Origin: Motacilla alba alba
Taxonomy: Eukaryota > Chordata > Aves > Passeriformes > Motacillidae
DNA: 64,000 bases
Assembly (NCBI RefSeq): GCF_015832195.1
Contig: NC_052018.1
Coordinates: 58,961,666-59,025,665 of the forward strand
Reading direction: 5' to 3'
Every line of letters starts with the position of its first letter. The first letter of the stretch is position 1. A program made the translations under genes and the position numbers. The notes below the pieces were generated by a model. That model was not told where the DNA came from and ran no database searches. It saw only the letters and a list, made by a program, of their open reading frames with translations. Below, piece after piece: positions 37,146-50,869 of the stretch.

Positions 37146-40100
37146 GATTTATTACCCAACAAGGCTCCTGCTTCTCATTTGGAGTTAGAATCAGGTTTGG
37201 TTCTTATCTTGCTCTTCTTTTACTCGCTTAGGACAGAATATGACAAAGATTTCAGCTGCACTTTTATCCCTCCAGACCTACCACATTTTTCGTCTTTGTC
37301 ACTGATTTTTATCCACCTCTGGGGAAAGAAAAATCAAAAAAGGAGATCATAGTTTTTTAAATATAATTTTGATTTCTTGACGTCTTTTAATGAGAACATT
37401 GCCTGTCAATGAATAAGTCATTCATTCCTGCCCATGCTCTACAGCTTTTTGTCCCTAATTGCTAGTTTGCAGCTTGAAAATATGGTAGAATTGTAAGTAT
37501 ATTGTTTTTGGTTTTTTTTTACTTTTCAGCCTTTTACAAATACCAAATAGTAAAAAACTTAAATAAAATGTTTTGAAGTGAAAACATATACTTTATAATC
37601 CTGTTACCTGTTACCTGGTAGACCTTACAGTTTCTTTTCTGTTTAAAAATATCTGTGTTCATTCTGTGTGCAATGAGATCCTAATTTAGTGCTCTGTACA
37701 TTTCCTTTGTTATTTCTTCTTGAAGAAGACTAAGACAGCTCTGATATTGGTGTTACATTGCTTGAGCTTTTTAACAGGAACAAGGCTTTTTCTCTTCAAA
37801 GTATGTCATGACCAATGTGCTGGAGATTTGTACTTCAAGAACAAATTTAAATAATTTTTGCTAAAAGAAAAGGTGCAAAACTATGCCAGGACACCCTGTG
37901 GTTGAAGCTCACCTGAGAAAGCTGGAGCTACAGCTTTTTGTCCTTCGCAGGAGAGGGGATGAGGTAGACCTCCAGTGTCATAGGTCTGATGGAGAGTAGG
38001 GCAGAAAGAAGAGCCCTGCTCCCTGAGATTACACGTAGCCTAGTGTGCTGCAAGATTCCCAAAGGGATTACTATCCCAGAAAGAAGGCAGTGGGTGGCTA
38101 TTTCCTATTGAGCAGAGCCAATCTAGTGCTTGCAGTGTCAGAGCCTTGAGTATGTGCAAAAAGCTGGTATTGTTCTAATAATTTAACAGGCTAAGTGCAT
38201 GGAGTGTTAAGTAGAAGCTTTTGGGAGTATGAACTTGTGCAGCCAGAAGGCAGCTGGCTAGGATTTAATTCAACAGATGATCACAAATGGTAAAACCTGA
38301 CCTTTTAGAATGGTGTCTGTGAAAGTTTTGTGCCACATGTTCAACTACCAGTTAGCAAACAGTTCCTCTCTCAGTCTCACTAAAAAATGCGTTGGGTATT
38401 ATGTCAGATAACCTGAGAAGATCAAACTAAAATTGCTTTTGAGTGTCACCATTCAAATTTGTTGGTGATAGTGTGACAGTACTATCCTGTTATGTCAGGT
38501 TGGAATTCTGACAGAAGTCTTATCTGCTAAATTTTATAAAGATAGGAGAAGCTTAAGCCTTTTCCGTAGTGAAATTAGCATAATTTTTGCAACTGGACTG
38601 GACAAATTATATTCTTATTTTTCTTTTTTCTTTCTCTTGTTTAATTTTTTTTTTTACAGATGGCTCATTTTGAAGTTCCATTCTCAGGAAAAGAAAAAAA
38701 AAAGTCTATTCCATTGACTCAGTAACTTTAAATGTCACCCAAATGTCATTTTTTTAAAGTAGATGAGAACATTTTCTCTGCTGAAATGTGTGACTCTAAT
38801 GATGTCAATTCCTTTGAAAATATGAGTGTCTTCACTTAGAATTCAATACAACAATGGTGTAACAAAGTAAATGTGTTTAAACTTATTCTATGATGAAAAG
38901 AGCACATATTGGCATATGGAAATACAAAATGTCAACATCTCTTCTTCAGGAACCTTTCTTTTTTATTGTAGTTGTCACTCAGGGTGATGCAGCATGTGTC
39001 TGTCGCTACAGATTGAGCTCCGTGATAAAGTATTGTTTGTGAAGGGATCATTTGTTTGCTGTTCTCTAGAAGATTTGGTGAAAATGAAGGTGATGACAAA
39101 CTGTTGTTTATTCAGGAAAACAAAAATAAACCTTTTATGAGGAATATATAGGAAAGGTGAATTACCTCTTTTAACTAAGAAATAGGGTAAGAAATCCTAG
39201 AAAACAAAGGTTGTAGGGTGTAAGGCTGCAAGTCAAATAAGTTGATGCATGTTTTCACCGATGAGATATAGTGAAGTTGTAGTTCAGAGAAAGACACATT
39301 GACATTAAGGTGAAGTACACAGGATTCAATGCTTCTACGTTAATGAAGTTAGAGGAAGCAAGGGGCTAGAGTAGGTGGAGTTTACTGGGAGTCATGTATT
39401 TGACATGCTGTATGCATGTGGTTAGTATATTAGTGAGATGACTTTTCAAAGCTGTTCCCAAAAATAACATTATATCATTTCCACTATTTATCTTTTCCTA
39501 AATTAATAAAATACTTTTTTTTTTTTTAGTATTTACTTTGAGTAACTAAAAAAATTAATGAGTTTATAACTTTTTTGGTTTATTCAATTACATTTTCCTG
39601 TATTAACTATAACTGACTTTTTCCCTGTTCAGGGAATGCTGTTAACAAAACAAATCACTTAAGCTTCATTAAATTGCTGAATTTTGAGTACTAAAAATAT
39701 AAAGAATAAATCTCACCCAATAGTCTTCCAAATCTGACAGTAATCACACTATCCAGCACTAGGAGGGCATACTAAAATGCAGTTTTCTTAGAAGGATAAT
39801 TCTAAGAACAGGAATAATTTCATACATGCCTGTGAACCCTTGTTTTTTGTGCTTAACATAAAACCCTCTTAGTAGGAAAATTACAGAAGAGAGACCAGAA
39901 GTTCTGAGAATCATTATTCACACCAGAACTTCAGAACTTCACTACTGTAAGTGTACACAACAAAGGGAAATACCTACTGGAGTCAAACCCTCAGTAACTG
40001 CAAAAACATACAAAAATTTGTTCCTAAATTATTTCTTTTTGCAGCTCTTATAAATCAAGAAAAATGTGAGGGAACATCACCTCTATCTCATTGTCTCTGG

Positions 40101-42125
40101 AAAACTTCTTGCAGGTAGTTAGAGACAAGAATGTGTGTAAGAAGGAAATTAAATTTCATACACCAAACTGTAATAAACTAGTACTAACACCTATTAGAAG
40201 CCTGTTGAAACCAAATCTGATTTATGTAGCTAAACTGCTCACCAGAATATAAAATTTTAAAAGGGTTCTGACAGATTTTCTGATGTTGCAAGTTTTTATT
40301 CCAACACGCAACTAAAGATAAGACAGTTATACAACTTGAGAAGACAAAAATTTAAGAAAATAAGCAAAGCTAAAAAGAGCAGCACAGCCCAGATAAAACT
40401 CATACTTTTGAATGCTAAGTTAGTTTTTAGCATGATAGGGTAATTTTACAGGGTGTTTATGGCTGTTAGGTGGCATGTGTGAGACTTCCAAATTCTCAGG
40501 AAAAATTCCCTCCTGGGGCTATTTTACTAAGACAGTGACATTATTTAGGCAGTGTCAAAAAATTGAAAGCCTGTACTCCTTACAAGGAATATAGGTTTTA
40601 GCTACCTTAAGTAGATATTGTAGTTCTTAAGACTGAAACACAGACATTACTGGGCAAGTAACAGGAAAAAGTAGTGAAAAATGTTGGAGGCAAGGAAGGA
40701 TTTTAAGAGAAACAGATGGACAGCTGTTAGAGCTGGACAATGGACAAACCTTTAAAGCATCAAGGAAATGGAAATGAACATAATGAAATATTAGTACATA
40801 TTGCCTGGCACATGTGAACTGTAATTAAGTCACATTAAGATCTCAGCACTATGATGCACCAAGAAATGCCCCTTTTCCACTCTTTGAGAAAATATTTGGG
40901 TAGATCAAAGATCTTAAATGCTGGCACCAGACATATTGTGATTTTTAGGTCTAATATTGTATTTTTGTTTAAGTCATATCACAAAGAAATAAAACACATA
41001 TAATTAACAATGAAAGGAGGAAGCAGTACACAGCATAATGATGTTGTACAAGACACCATACATTGTGAAGTACTTGTTTATTTTTATTCTCTTCTGTTAG
41101 TATGTATCTAGAATAATTTAATCTGAATGAAACATGTCAAAGTGAAATGACAGAAGGTTGACTAAAGGTTGAATAGCTCATTTCCTGACACCACGCAATA
41201 TGCTATTATCATTCTGCACTAGAATTAAACAAAACCCTCTACAATGAGTTCTCAAAAGTAGACTGTGTCTCTCTACAGATCCAAACCAGCACTTAGGACA
41301 AAAGGAACAAGTTTGTTATATAATCTGATTTTTTAAAGTGGTTTTTGGTTTTTTTTTAAAGGTTTCTAATATAAACAATAGTTCCATGGAAGTGCTGTAT
41401 GCAGTTTGAAAAATACCTAGATAAGGTGTAGGTAAACAGTCTGTCTGTAAGCATTAACACACTAGAATCTTCTGAAAAGATTCTCCAGCTGTTGACGACT
41501 AGTATTCAGGTACTTTTCTGCTTGAAGAGAAAATGCCCTTTACAATCAAATTTACATATTTACATATTTCTGGCTTTCATCAAAGTGTCTTTTTCTAGGG
41601 ATACCAATTATAAGGCAAAATATTTTTCTCTAGGCTAAACTAAAGTTACTTCACTCACATGGGTTCTTCTTAATGTATTACAAGTAAAATAGCATGATTT
41701 TAATATGTGTATAAAAATTTTAGCCTAAAAGGTCTGTGCGGTCACACTTTAAGCATAGAATAGATATTCTCATGTGCCTGAGACCTTCAAAGGCAATGGC
41801 ATGCTTGTACCTTTGAAGGATCAGGCCTCAAATTTTTAAATGCCCTATATATGCTCACCAAATGAATGCAAGAGACATGCAAGGCACCAAACACAGTAGC
41901 TGAATCTCAGAATCTCATATGGGTTAGTTTTCAAATCCCTAAGCAGTAGATACATTTCAAATATTCACTGGGGGTGTTATTCACAGTGCATAGCAGTAAA
42001 ACCACTGTGCTGCTGTCAGGAATAATGAAAACTACACTTGTTTTTCCTGATAGAAAATAAAATATAACCTCTAATCCTGAAGCTTGGTTCATTACAGCTC
42101 TTTAACTTCTATTCTGCACAGAACA
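37146..42125. other. Unique AT-rich sequence without a recognisable gene
   Basis: About 5 kb with hardly any open frame over 60 codons. The patch at 37880-38150 is somewhat richer in G and C and could be a very old repeat remnant, but I cannot assign it. Poly-T runs lie at about 38646 and 39517. Nothing else is supported. Confidence 0.5.
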
Positions 42126-42490
42126 AAGTGAAACAGCAGGCAATGCTGGTGCAAAATATAAGGCTGCTATGTCATTTAATTATTGTCTCATAAATCAACA
42201 GTCCAGGGCAAAGCAATGTCTGTTGGATTCCACCAGCTGGAAAACAGCAGATATTTTTCTTGCCAAAGAAGTTTTGCAGTCACAAACAACATGAGATTGA
42301 CTTTTTACCCTGATCTTTGCCGTATTAGCAGCTAGTATTATTGAATTCTGGTCCTTATGACAGCAATATTTTTACAGGAAGCTGAACAACAAAAACGTCT
42401 AGACAACCCTTAACACCCATGCTATACTTGAAGAACCCTTTGGTTTTTCATGTTTACATTGTGGCTGTAATCAAATCAATAAAACATTTT
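42126..42490. other. Candidate conserved noncoding element
   Basis: This is a complex, repeat-free block with no open frame. It contains several factor-site-like words: ATTTAATTATTG near 42175, CCAGCTGG (an E-box palindrome) near 42233, and TTTACATTGTGGC near 42452. Two CpG sites survive. It is proposed only from texture. Alignment to other birds or reptiles is what would decide it. Confidence 0.18.
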
Positions 42491-43115
42491 AAGAAATACT
42501 TGAGTTCTTTGTACAATTTAATACAGATAGCCATTAATAATTTTTTACATTATTGACACATCATGAAATACATAGGTTACTTTTTTATTTCTGCTGATAT
42601 GAAATATTGATTATTAGACATGATTAATCACCCCAGTTCCACTGAAATTGTGAGCAGCTGTTTAAAGCTATTGGTGACAAATAGAAGTTTTGCGGTTGTA
42701 ATTACATTCTGCTAATGAAGACAATTAACAGAAACTTCTTATACTCAAAGGGAACCTTCCAGTAAAAATTATGCTGCAAATAATTTTGACGGTGGAATTT
42801 ATTTGATCAAAAATTCATCAGTTCATCCAGCATACATTTTAAAGCAAGTACACACTTGAAATAAATTATTTGGATTTAATTTATTCTTATAATTTATCCT
42901 ATTTTTGATGAGGAAAGTTATGAAGTACCTAAATACTTACCAATGTTAAAAGCTGTTCTATTGAAAATCTCTCAGCAGTGTCTCATTAGGTATGTAAAAG
43001 ATATTCCTACACAGTTTGTTTAGCTCATTTTCTGGTGGGCGTCTCTACCTGCTGAAACCTGTGCAACACCCAGGTCCCTTGCTGAACCCCAGCAATTTAA
43101 TCATGAATGCAGAGC

Positions 43116-43182
43116 TGCTGGGTTAATGGTTGGACTTGATGATCTTGTAGGTCTGTTCCAACATAAATGATTCTATGATTCT
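43116..43182 (+). mobile_element. CR1 LINE terminal 3' remnant
   Basis: Only the extreme 3' end is certain: GGTTGGACTTGATGATCTTG, GTAGGTCTGTTCCAACATAA, then the tail ATGATTCTATGATTCTC. The preceding 90 bases (from about 43030) may belong to the same copy but are too diverged to claim. It is a severely 5'-truncated insertion, which is normal for CR1. Confidence 0.85.
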
Positions 43183-43574
43183 CTATAAAAGGAAGACAAA
43201 AGAAGGAAACTAGTACTTTTTTTGTACGTAGACATTAATGCTTTTTGAAAGAGTTTTCTCTTGAAGCAGCATGCATAAACTTTGTGACATTGAGAGGAAA
43301 AAAATCAAGTAGTGTAAAACTAGCAAAATTAAAATGTGGAGTTTATTGACCTTTAAGTAAGAGAATCTTGATTTTAAACTCAACACTGAAATTAAATGGC
43401 AGTTTCTTTTTCAGTGGACATTAAGATTTCTTCCAGAAGAAATTTTGGTTTAGCAGTTCAAATTTTACCTTTGATCTTTCCCTGAACAGCCTTCACATAG
43501 AAAAGGAGAGGAATGTGAATACTTGAGTCTATCAGGGCACTTGAAACATTTGAGTTTTTGCTGCTCTCTCCTAG
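43183..43574. other. Unique sequence, nothing recognised
   Basis: No feature is recognised. The last 20 bases form the polypyrimidine-rich stretch that precedes the exon-like segment at 43575. Confidence 0.5.
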
Positions 43575-43644
43575 GAGTCCAGAAGCTGTTAGGGATGTGC
43601 TACACCGGAGGATGAAACTGTTCATGGCAAAGGGGCTGAATGCA
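43575..43644 (+). other. Exon-like segment of unknown identity (70 bp)
   Basis: A good-looking splice acceptor (GCTGCTCTCTCCTAG) is followed by 70 bases and then a donor-like GCA|GTGAGT. Only one frame is open: one leftover base, then 23 codons whose peptide starts SPEAVRDVLHRRM and ends AKGLNA. The other two frames carry stops. The composition is more protein-like than the surroundings and includes a CpG. I do not recognise the peptide, and no matching neighbouring exon is visible within several kb. It may be a chance combination, an exon of a noncoding RNA, or a small coding exon. Confidence 0.15.
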
Positions 43645-46600
43645 GTGAGTGTTCTGAAGCCTGCCAACATCCTAAGTGAGCAGAGTACTCCTAACATGCA
43701 TCAAAATAGTGATTGTCTTTTATCCACTCATTCCAGTTTTCAGAAGAGATAGTGTCTTTGTCAGGGGGATGATTAGTTGTAAAACACAAAACATGCAGCA
43801 CACAGACTAAAGGATTTCAACATTATTCTATCAGTGACCAACAAAAGATGGAGAAGTATTGGTAGAATAAAAGCCTAGCTACTGCTAAAAGCCATGACCT
43901 TCCCTCTGTATAAATCAGAGGACCAGTATCAATCAAAGCAAGTATGACTATTAAGAGAGAGAATTTAAAGCTGCTTAAACACAATGACTTGCCCTACCAA
44001 ACTGCTTCACTTAGTCCAATTTAAAAGAAACAGAACAGATGGGACAGTGAAGCTGTGGGTCAAAGACTGATAGGCTTCATCCAGGCCCGAAAAACCAACC
44101 ATACCAAGAAAAACCTTCCAGTCAGGAAGTCAGTATCTTGTAAGGTAAAATTGCTATAATGGTCCATGCTATTGCTTTGATTTATTTCAACTAGGCCTTT
44201 TCTATTGAAATTAGAACTACATGAGGCCCATCTAAAAGTAAAACTGCCCCAAATCAAGGTGGTTTGAAGGTTTTCTGAGATAGAGTCACAGTAACTAGGT
44301 AGATGCTTTGACCTCAGTGACAGAGAGTGACATTGCTGGGTGTTTAGACACCTCTAACAAACAATTCCTTAATGACTACTGTCAAATGTTTATCTTAGAA
44401 ATCAGAGAGAGTATTTGAGGCTGTAATCTGAGATATTTGTGAAGTCTTTTCTTTTTTTGAAATGGGCGGTACATTTTTCAGTGCTTGAAACGTGAACTGA
44501 GAGAACAACATTTTGGAATAACAGTTGGAAAATTTCTGCTAGGTAGCACTCTAATAAAAAAAAATACAAACTGTAAATAAATAGTATAGTGTTACGGTGT
44601 TTCTTCAGTTATGATACAATAATGCTTTTGAGAACTGCTGAAATCACAACTACAAATTAGATTTTTAGTCTTATTCATTTTTTGGTTTTCCCATTTAAAT
44701 GTAGCTTTTCTAGCATAATCTCCTTGCCATGGGGTTGTTTTTCTCTCAGCAATAACAGTTATCCTGCAGTTCTTTGCCTAGGAACTTGGGCAAAAGAATA
44801 TTCTTTACTTGTAAATTTGCAGCATTTAACAGTAAGGCTTTCTTATTAAATTCCTGGTTAGTTTGCTTTCTTTTGTGTATAGTCTGTATCTTGTGTGGAT
44901 GTCTTTCAGTTTCAAAGAATATACCCATTCTCAAAAAAATTCAGAATTCATCCATGGCTGAGTGGTAACAGATGTTTTTACTGATTAGCATATTGCTTTA
45001 CTTTCAAAAGATCAGCTCTTCATAAATGCTCAGTTGTTGTTATGAGCTATTGCTCATAACACCGTGTTTTCTTCAAAGAGTTTATTAATTTAGTAATCAA
45101 TTTATGATTAAGAAAAATGTCTATAATTACTTCAATTAAAAAAAAAACCAAGGGAAAAAAACTTGCAAGAGGTTACATCTTGGTAACTGTTGTTCTTAAA
45201 AGAATACCCAAGGGCTCTTTTTCAAGCTGAGTCTCCAATTAAATGCAAAATTTTTCATCATTTAGGGATCGTTATCAACTATTGTATTGCAAGTTCTTTC
45301 TCTTTTTCTTCCCTGGCCACTGCTTTAACCATCCCCTGTAAGACTATTGCTGCTGTGGTCTTTAGCACTGTTTTTACACAGCAGAAGAGCAGTGTAAGGT
45401 GTTTGTGCTTTGTGTAAGGATGAAGGCATGCTGACAAAGAAATCAGTGAAAGCACCTGCCACTACTCAGGCACAAGCAGATTGTGCACAGAGGCTGCCAT
45501 GTACCTTAAGCCCTCAGGCACATATAAGAGAGACTTCCCCAAATGCCTTACACTCAGATTGGTGAGGTGCACTTGTGCCAACACTGTGTAGGGATGGGGA
45601 ACCTTCTGCCAGGAGTCCTGCTACCCAGCAAGACAAACAGGCACTGAGTGTTGAGCCTGCTGGCTTCAAATTGGAGGAAAACCTCCTAGAAAGTCTGAGT
45701 GGGGTGAAAGCCAACACACCCTTGGCGAGGCTCCTGGAATAGGTGCTGCTTATTTGCAAGAAAGAAATTAGCTAGATTAAAGGCAGAAATATAACATCAC
45801 ATAGTTTTATGTCGCACAGGGATTTTGAGGAAGCCAGTGCTGTGCTTCCTTGTAGACAGCAAAGTGCTGAGACACCCCCACTCCAGCTGCACTCTCCCCT
45901 TTCCATAAAATGTTTATGATGGATGTGAGATTTTAAGGGAGAATTTAAATTTATCCAGCAAACTTACATACACAGGCTATCAGAAATGTTCCAGTAATTT
46001 ACATGATTGGCTTAAGAAAACATGGCCTACACAAATTTTGGACTAAAAGATTACTGTGTTCTTGGCAGTTTCACTGGAACTGGTTTTAATTCTCCTTAAT
46101 TAACCACTCCTGTTTCTCAGGCTTTCTAAAACAAGAAAGAGCTTATACTTTTCCAAGGACAAGAAGAAATTTATGTGAGATAGCATTTTATTTTTTCCAC
46201 TGAGTATGAATTATTTATTTATTTGTGGACAATGGTAAAGAATGTACTAAGGACAAAACAATTTCTGGCATTTTTTTTTCTGGATTAGAAATTGCACTGT
46301 CTTACTTTAGGGGGAAATATCTTTACTGGGTTTAACAGGGAAAATACCAAAGTGTTTTGACTGCATGTGGGGAGAAAGTATGCCAAACACAGCATATACA
46401 GGACTTCCAAAAACTTGAAGGATTTGTTTCTAATTCATTACATTTGACTTTATAGTACAAGTTATTCTATTGTGTTGTTATGGTAACATTAATTGGGTTG
46501 CCTACAAAACTGTATTTCCTGCTAGAGCAGTGGTATGAATTTATCACATTGGACATACTGAGCAATTTCTATTTCCATGACTACCATAATTATTTTGGCT

Positions 46601-49600
46601 CTTAATTTGAATAGCATTTGATTTGCAATGCAAGAAATTGGTATCAAAGGAAATATACACACTGTTGATATTAATGGTTTCTGTATTCTTTATGCAGACA
46701 TGTTTTCCTGTAAAATAAATTCTCCCTAGGGTAGAAATGTACATAATATATGTCCATGCAGGACTTGTCTCAGAGAAAATTTGAATGATGAAAATTAAAA
46801 CATAACAGACCCTGCAGTACATTTAATCACCATGCTTTGCAAGTCAGTTTTAGTGAATGAAAGTCAAATAAGTGTACTTTTTGAAGTTTTGCAAGAGGTT
46901 TGGTCAGAAGGTCCCTCTTTTGAAAACAAACATCTTTGTCCTTATGGCAGCTGTCTATATAAATGAGAAAGGATTTGCTAGTTGTTAATCCAGATGTCCT
47001 TGACACCATACTCCACAATTTTAACTGTACAGGAAAGCTACTTAGCTGGAAATGTGTAGTGTTGCTAGCAAAATATTTTCATCTGAGTATTTTTCTATTT
47101 ACATGAATTTTAAAATACATTACTGCTAAGATTTTTCTGTTAGGAAAACATTTTGTTCTAAATATTTTTATAATCATTTGAAAAGTTTCTATTCTAACAC
47201 AAGCAAATATTTAAAATCTCACTCTTCACTGTTAGGTGGAAAGAAAATAAAGAAGAAAATACTGGCAAGTACTGTTAATCATATCTGTTTCCCAGCCAGG
47301 GCATCTGGTTTTTTGGCAGACATCCTTGGCAGATCTGTTATACCAGAGGCTCTGAGTTCCTTTTCCTGAGAATTCTGTTTTGACTATTTTGTGAAGTGGG
47401 AAATGGACACTGATGTTCCTACTCTGTATGACATTTGGGAATCTAATTTTGCCTGAGACTTTCAAGGGAAAGTTCTATAAGTCTGGCCAGTTAAAGGATT
47501 ACATCATACTATTTCTTAGGAAATTGTTTTTGACCACAGCATTGCTTATGGAAAGTGCCTGCTGTCTAAATATTATCTGAATTATACTTAAACAAAACAA
47601 TCAAGAAAAGCTAGACACAGAATTTCTGGTTTGGGGGACTCTTTTCTTAAAACTAAAAGCTAACAAATATCTAAAGGAAGGCCAGCAGCCCTTACTGATT
47701 AGCCCTTTTTATAACAGCCATTCTGTAACTGGATACTGTTTTTTGGGTACTTTGCAACCTGGCTGGGAGGAAATAATGTGTTTAATCTGTAAATTGTTCA
47801 TGTTGTTCTAATCATATTCTATTCATCTACTCATAAAACATGACTGCACTGATACTGTGACTACTATTAGTCCTGTCTTAGCCCTTAAACTGCCCTCAAG
47901 AGACTTATCATGAAATAAAGTCATATTCAAAATGTAGAACTATTGAGTACAGTCCTCCTAAATATTCTTTATTCATTAATTTCTAAGTGAAATGCATTTA
48001 TTAATTAATTTCATACAAATAATTAAAAAGAGTTCCTCGTTTTTCATGCTCAGGATTTATTATTTAGTCTTTTTAATGTGTAATCTGTTCAATAGATGTG
48101 TGTTTTGGTAAAATTATAAGCAGTTCCAGCAGGATAGCATTTTCTTAAGTTGGAGAAATGGGAAAATTTTTAGAATTACAGCATAAATTGTGGTAACAAG
48201 CTGAGGAAATCTTATATCATTTCCCATCTTTTACAATAAAAATGAGAAGCATAACTCAAAAGCTGCTGAGTTTAGAGCCAGGACTCAAAGCCAAAGCCCA
48301 GAATTGGGTTCAGCTTCTGCTTGAAATTGGATCACTTTACAGACACTGCAAGGGAACACTCAAAAAACACAGGAACACAAAAGTCAACAGAACACTTGAA
48401 GATCCTGCCAGTTATTTTCCTGTATTTAATATAGCTCCTTAGTTATTTAATATAACTAAGTGTAGCTACATTTCCCTCAGCTGACAGTAACAGGGATTGT
48501 TAGTTGTTAAATATTTTAGTAATTTTTATCAAGTAACTGTAATATGTCAGGTTCTTTGCCAAATATCTTGTGTGGCTTTCTGAATGTTTTTAGTAATTCT
48601 ACAGTATTTTGAATACAGCTGCCCATATTTGCTCTGAAAAAAAAGGTTACTTCAAAACTGTTTTCTGAAAAGCACTTATCTGAAGATTCACAGATCTGTA
48701 AATGGAGACACTAAATAATTGAAAGTCTTGCTCACTGAGTAACTTCAGAGATGAGTTTTTCATGATTCTCCCAGTTCTAGCAATATTTGCCACCAGTTGC
48801 TTTTCTTGTGTCAAAATAGGAAATGATGAAGAATAGAGAAGCTGTTACCCTGATAGTACGAGTAATGAGTACCAGGATTACTTTGTCTACAGAAAGAACT
48901 CTAAAAATAACCTGCCCCACTGAAGACTATTTTTCTTGCCCTGTTTTGTGACTTCATTGTAGAACTAGATATCAAAATGTCTCCACTGTCTCTGACCACA
49001 TGTCTGTGTTGCATAATATCTTGTCTTTGGTACTTGCATGCTTCTAGGAGATGAAGCTTTTTTTAATCTGTTTTCCTAGTGTCTGACAATCCATTCACTA
49101 GAAGCCAGAAAATACAGTATTAAAAATCTCTTTTCTTTCATTAATTTACCAGCTCCTTTTTAACCCCATCTATCATTTTGACATCTGCTACTCCTAATAA
49201 CCTCGGTTAATGCATTATGCAAAGAAATACTCACCTTGTTTAAACTTGTCAAATGCTTTCACTTAATACACATTACTCACTTTCAATCCGTTTAGGACTT
49301 CATACAGAACTACCATATCTCACAGTCGTTGCTTACTCAGAAAGCTCTAGAGACCTCTTCTTTTGGAGATACTAAGTTATGTTTTGCTCATTATTTGATG
49401 CCTTTCCTAATTTTAAAAAATCTTCTTTAAAGAGGAAGAGAGAAGAGAAAACCCCCATTAGAAATCTATTGCTTTTTCTTAATTTAAATAACTTCTCTTA
49501 TCCCTTGCCAACCTTGTTTCCTTAAAATGTTTTGGAAAAGGATTTTGGAAGTCTATGGTGTTGAAGAGATCATAATTTCCTACATGTCTGCAAATTCCAA

Positions 49601-50869
49601 ATAATTTTATAATAGAGACACAAATGAGAAACAAGAAGACCATCTCCTTCTGCTCTATTTTCATGGTTTCATTCATTCATTATCTTCTTTCCCATCATTT
49701 AAAAAAGTCTGAGTGGTCTGTAAATCAAACTCACTCAAGAGCAGTTTCTTATGGGGTCATTTACAGAATATGACATTATATTTTCTGACTTCTGTTGCTC
49801 ACATGCTGATATATATACACATGACCAAGAGGTTACATAGCATAGGTCATAAGATGGTAACTTTGGTTTAGATTTTATTGTGACTTTTAGGCAAATGTGA
49901 TTTGGTCTTGGCAGTTTGTCGTTGTTTTCTTTGCCAGTGTGTTCTAAAGCATTTCCTAATGACACTTATGTTTTATCTGGCACTTTTGACTCATTCTGAA
50001 TAAGAACTGGCTTTGGTCTGGAAAGATCTTTTAGTTCTTCAACAGGGAATACTGATCCAAAGAGCTAATTTTGGTTTTCTGCTTTCTGCTTATCACCACT
50101 GAGTGGTCTCTTTATGTCAAAATTAAGAACTTACCTCTCTCACTTAAAGTCAGGATCCCAGCCACATAAGAATTTAAAAACATGTTATTAGTACTTTTTA
50201 TGGTTTTAGAAAATTGATCATTGCAATCTCTTTTGGCCTGTTTTATTAATCTTATGCAAATAACCTGAAAAAGATTCTTAATGCTTATTTCCCTTAGGTG
50301 GACACAGTCTCTACTTTCTGAAAAACATAATTTATTGTTTTAATAACTGCCTTTAGCCTGTTATATAGACCTTTTCACACATTGTATGTGTTCACTTTTA
50401 GTATCTAGACAATGTCTTGGGTACATGTAAACGTTACACTCTTATGCTAGTCATTATTAATTAATTCGATTTTTACAATATTTCCCTTTTTAAAATGTAA
50501 TAATCCTTACAGAAATTATGTTACCCATTTTGTCATTTATTTAGTACAATCATGCTTCCAGTTATGCTCACTTTATTTTAGTATAATTTTGAGTGATACC
50601 AAAAGACCATGCTTGTATGGTATTGCTTCCATTGTGGATCAGCTGAGCCACTTTCACATGGGCATTCAACCACTATGACTGGCATCCTTTCAGTCATCTC
50701 AATCAAGTAAGGTTGCACATAGATTTTCAGGTACTTTTCAAGAAGGATTTTCATGAAGACAGAGCCCTGCCAGACCTAATGGTTATTCTCAGCCTCTGTC
50801 AAAAACCTGCTTTCACTGAGGTGTAAGGCAGCACTGCCTGCTGAGTTTCCACATTGTCTAAGTGTGAGT
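43645..50869. other. Unique AT-rich sequence without a recognisable gene
   Basis: No CR1, LTR or RNA gene is recognised over about 7 kb. The patch at 45500-45900 is somewhat GC-richer and could hold a very old repeat, but no family is identifiable. Short open frames throughout have no recognisable product. Confidence 0.5.

Noticed and set aside
45500..45920. GC-richer patch considered as an old LTR or gene fragment
   Set aside because: It has no terminal motifs, no polyadenylation signal in LTR order and no recognisable peptide, so it stays unassigned.
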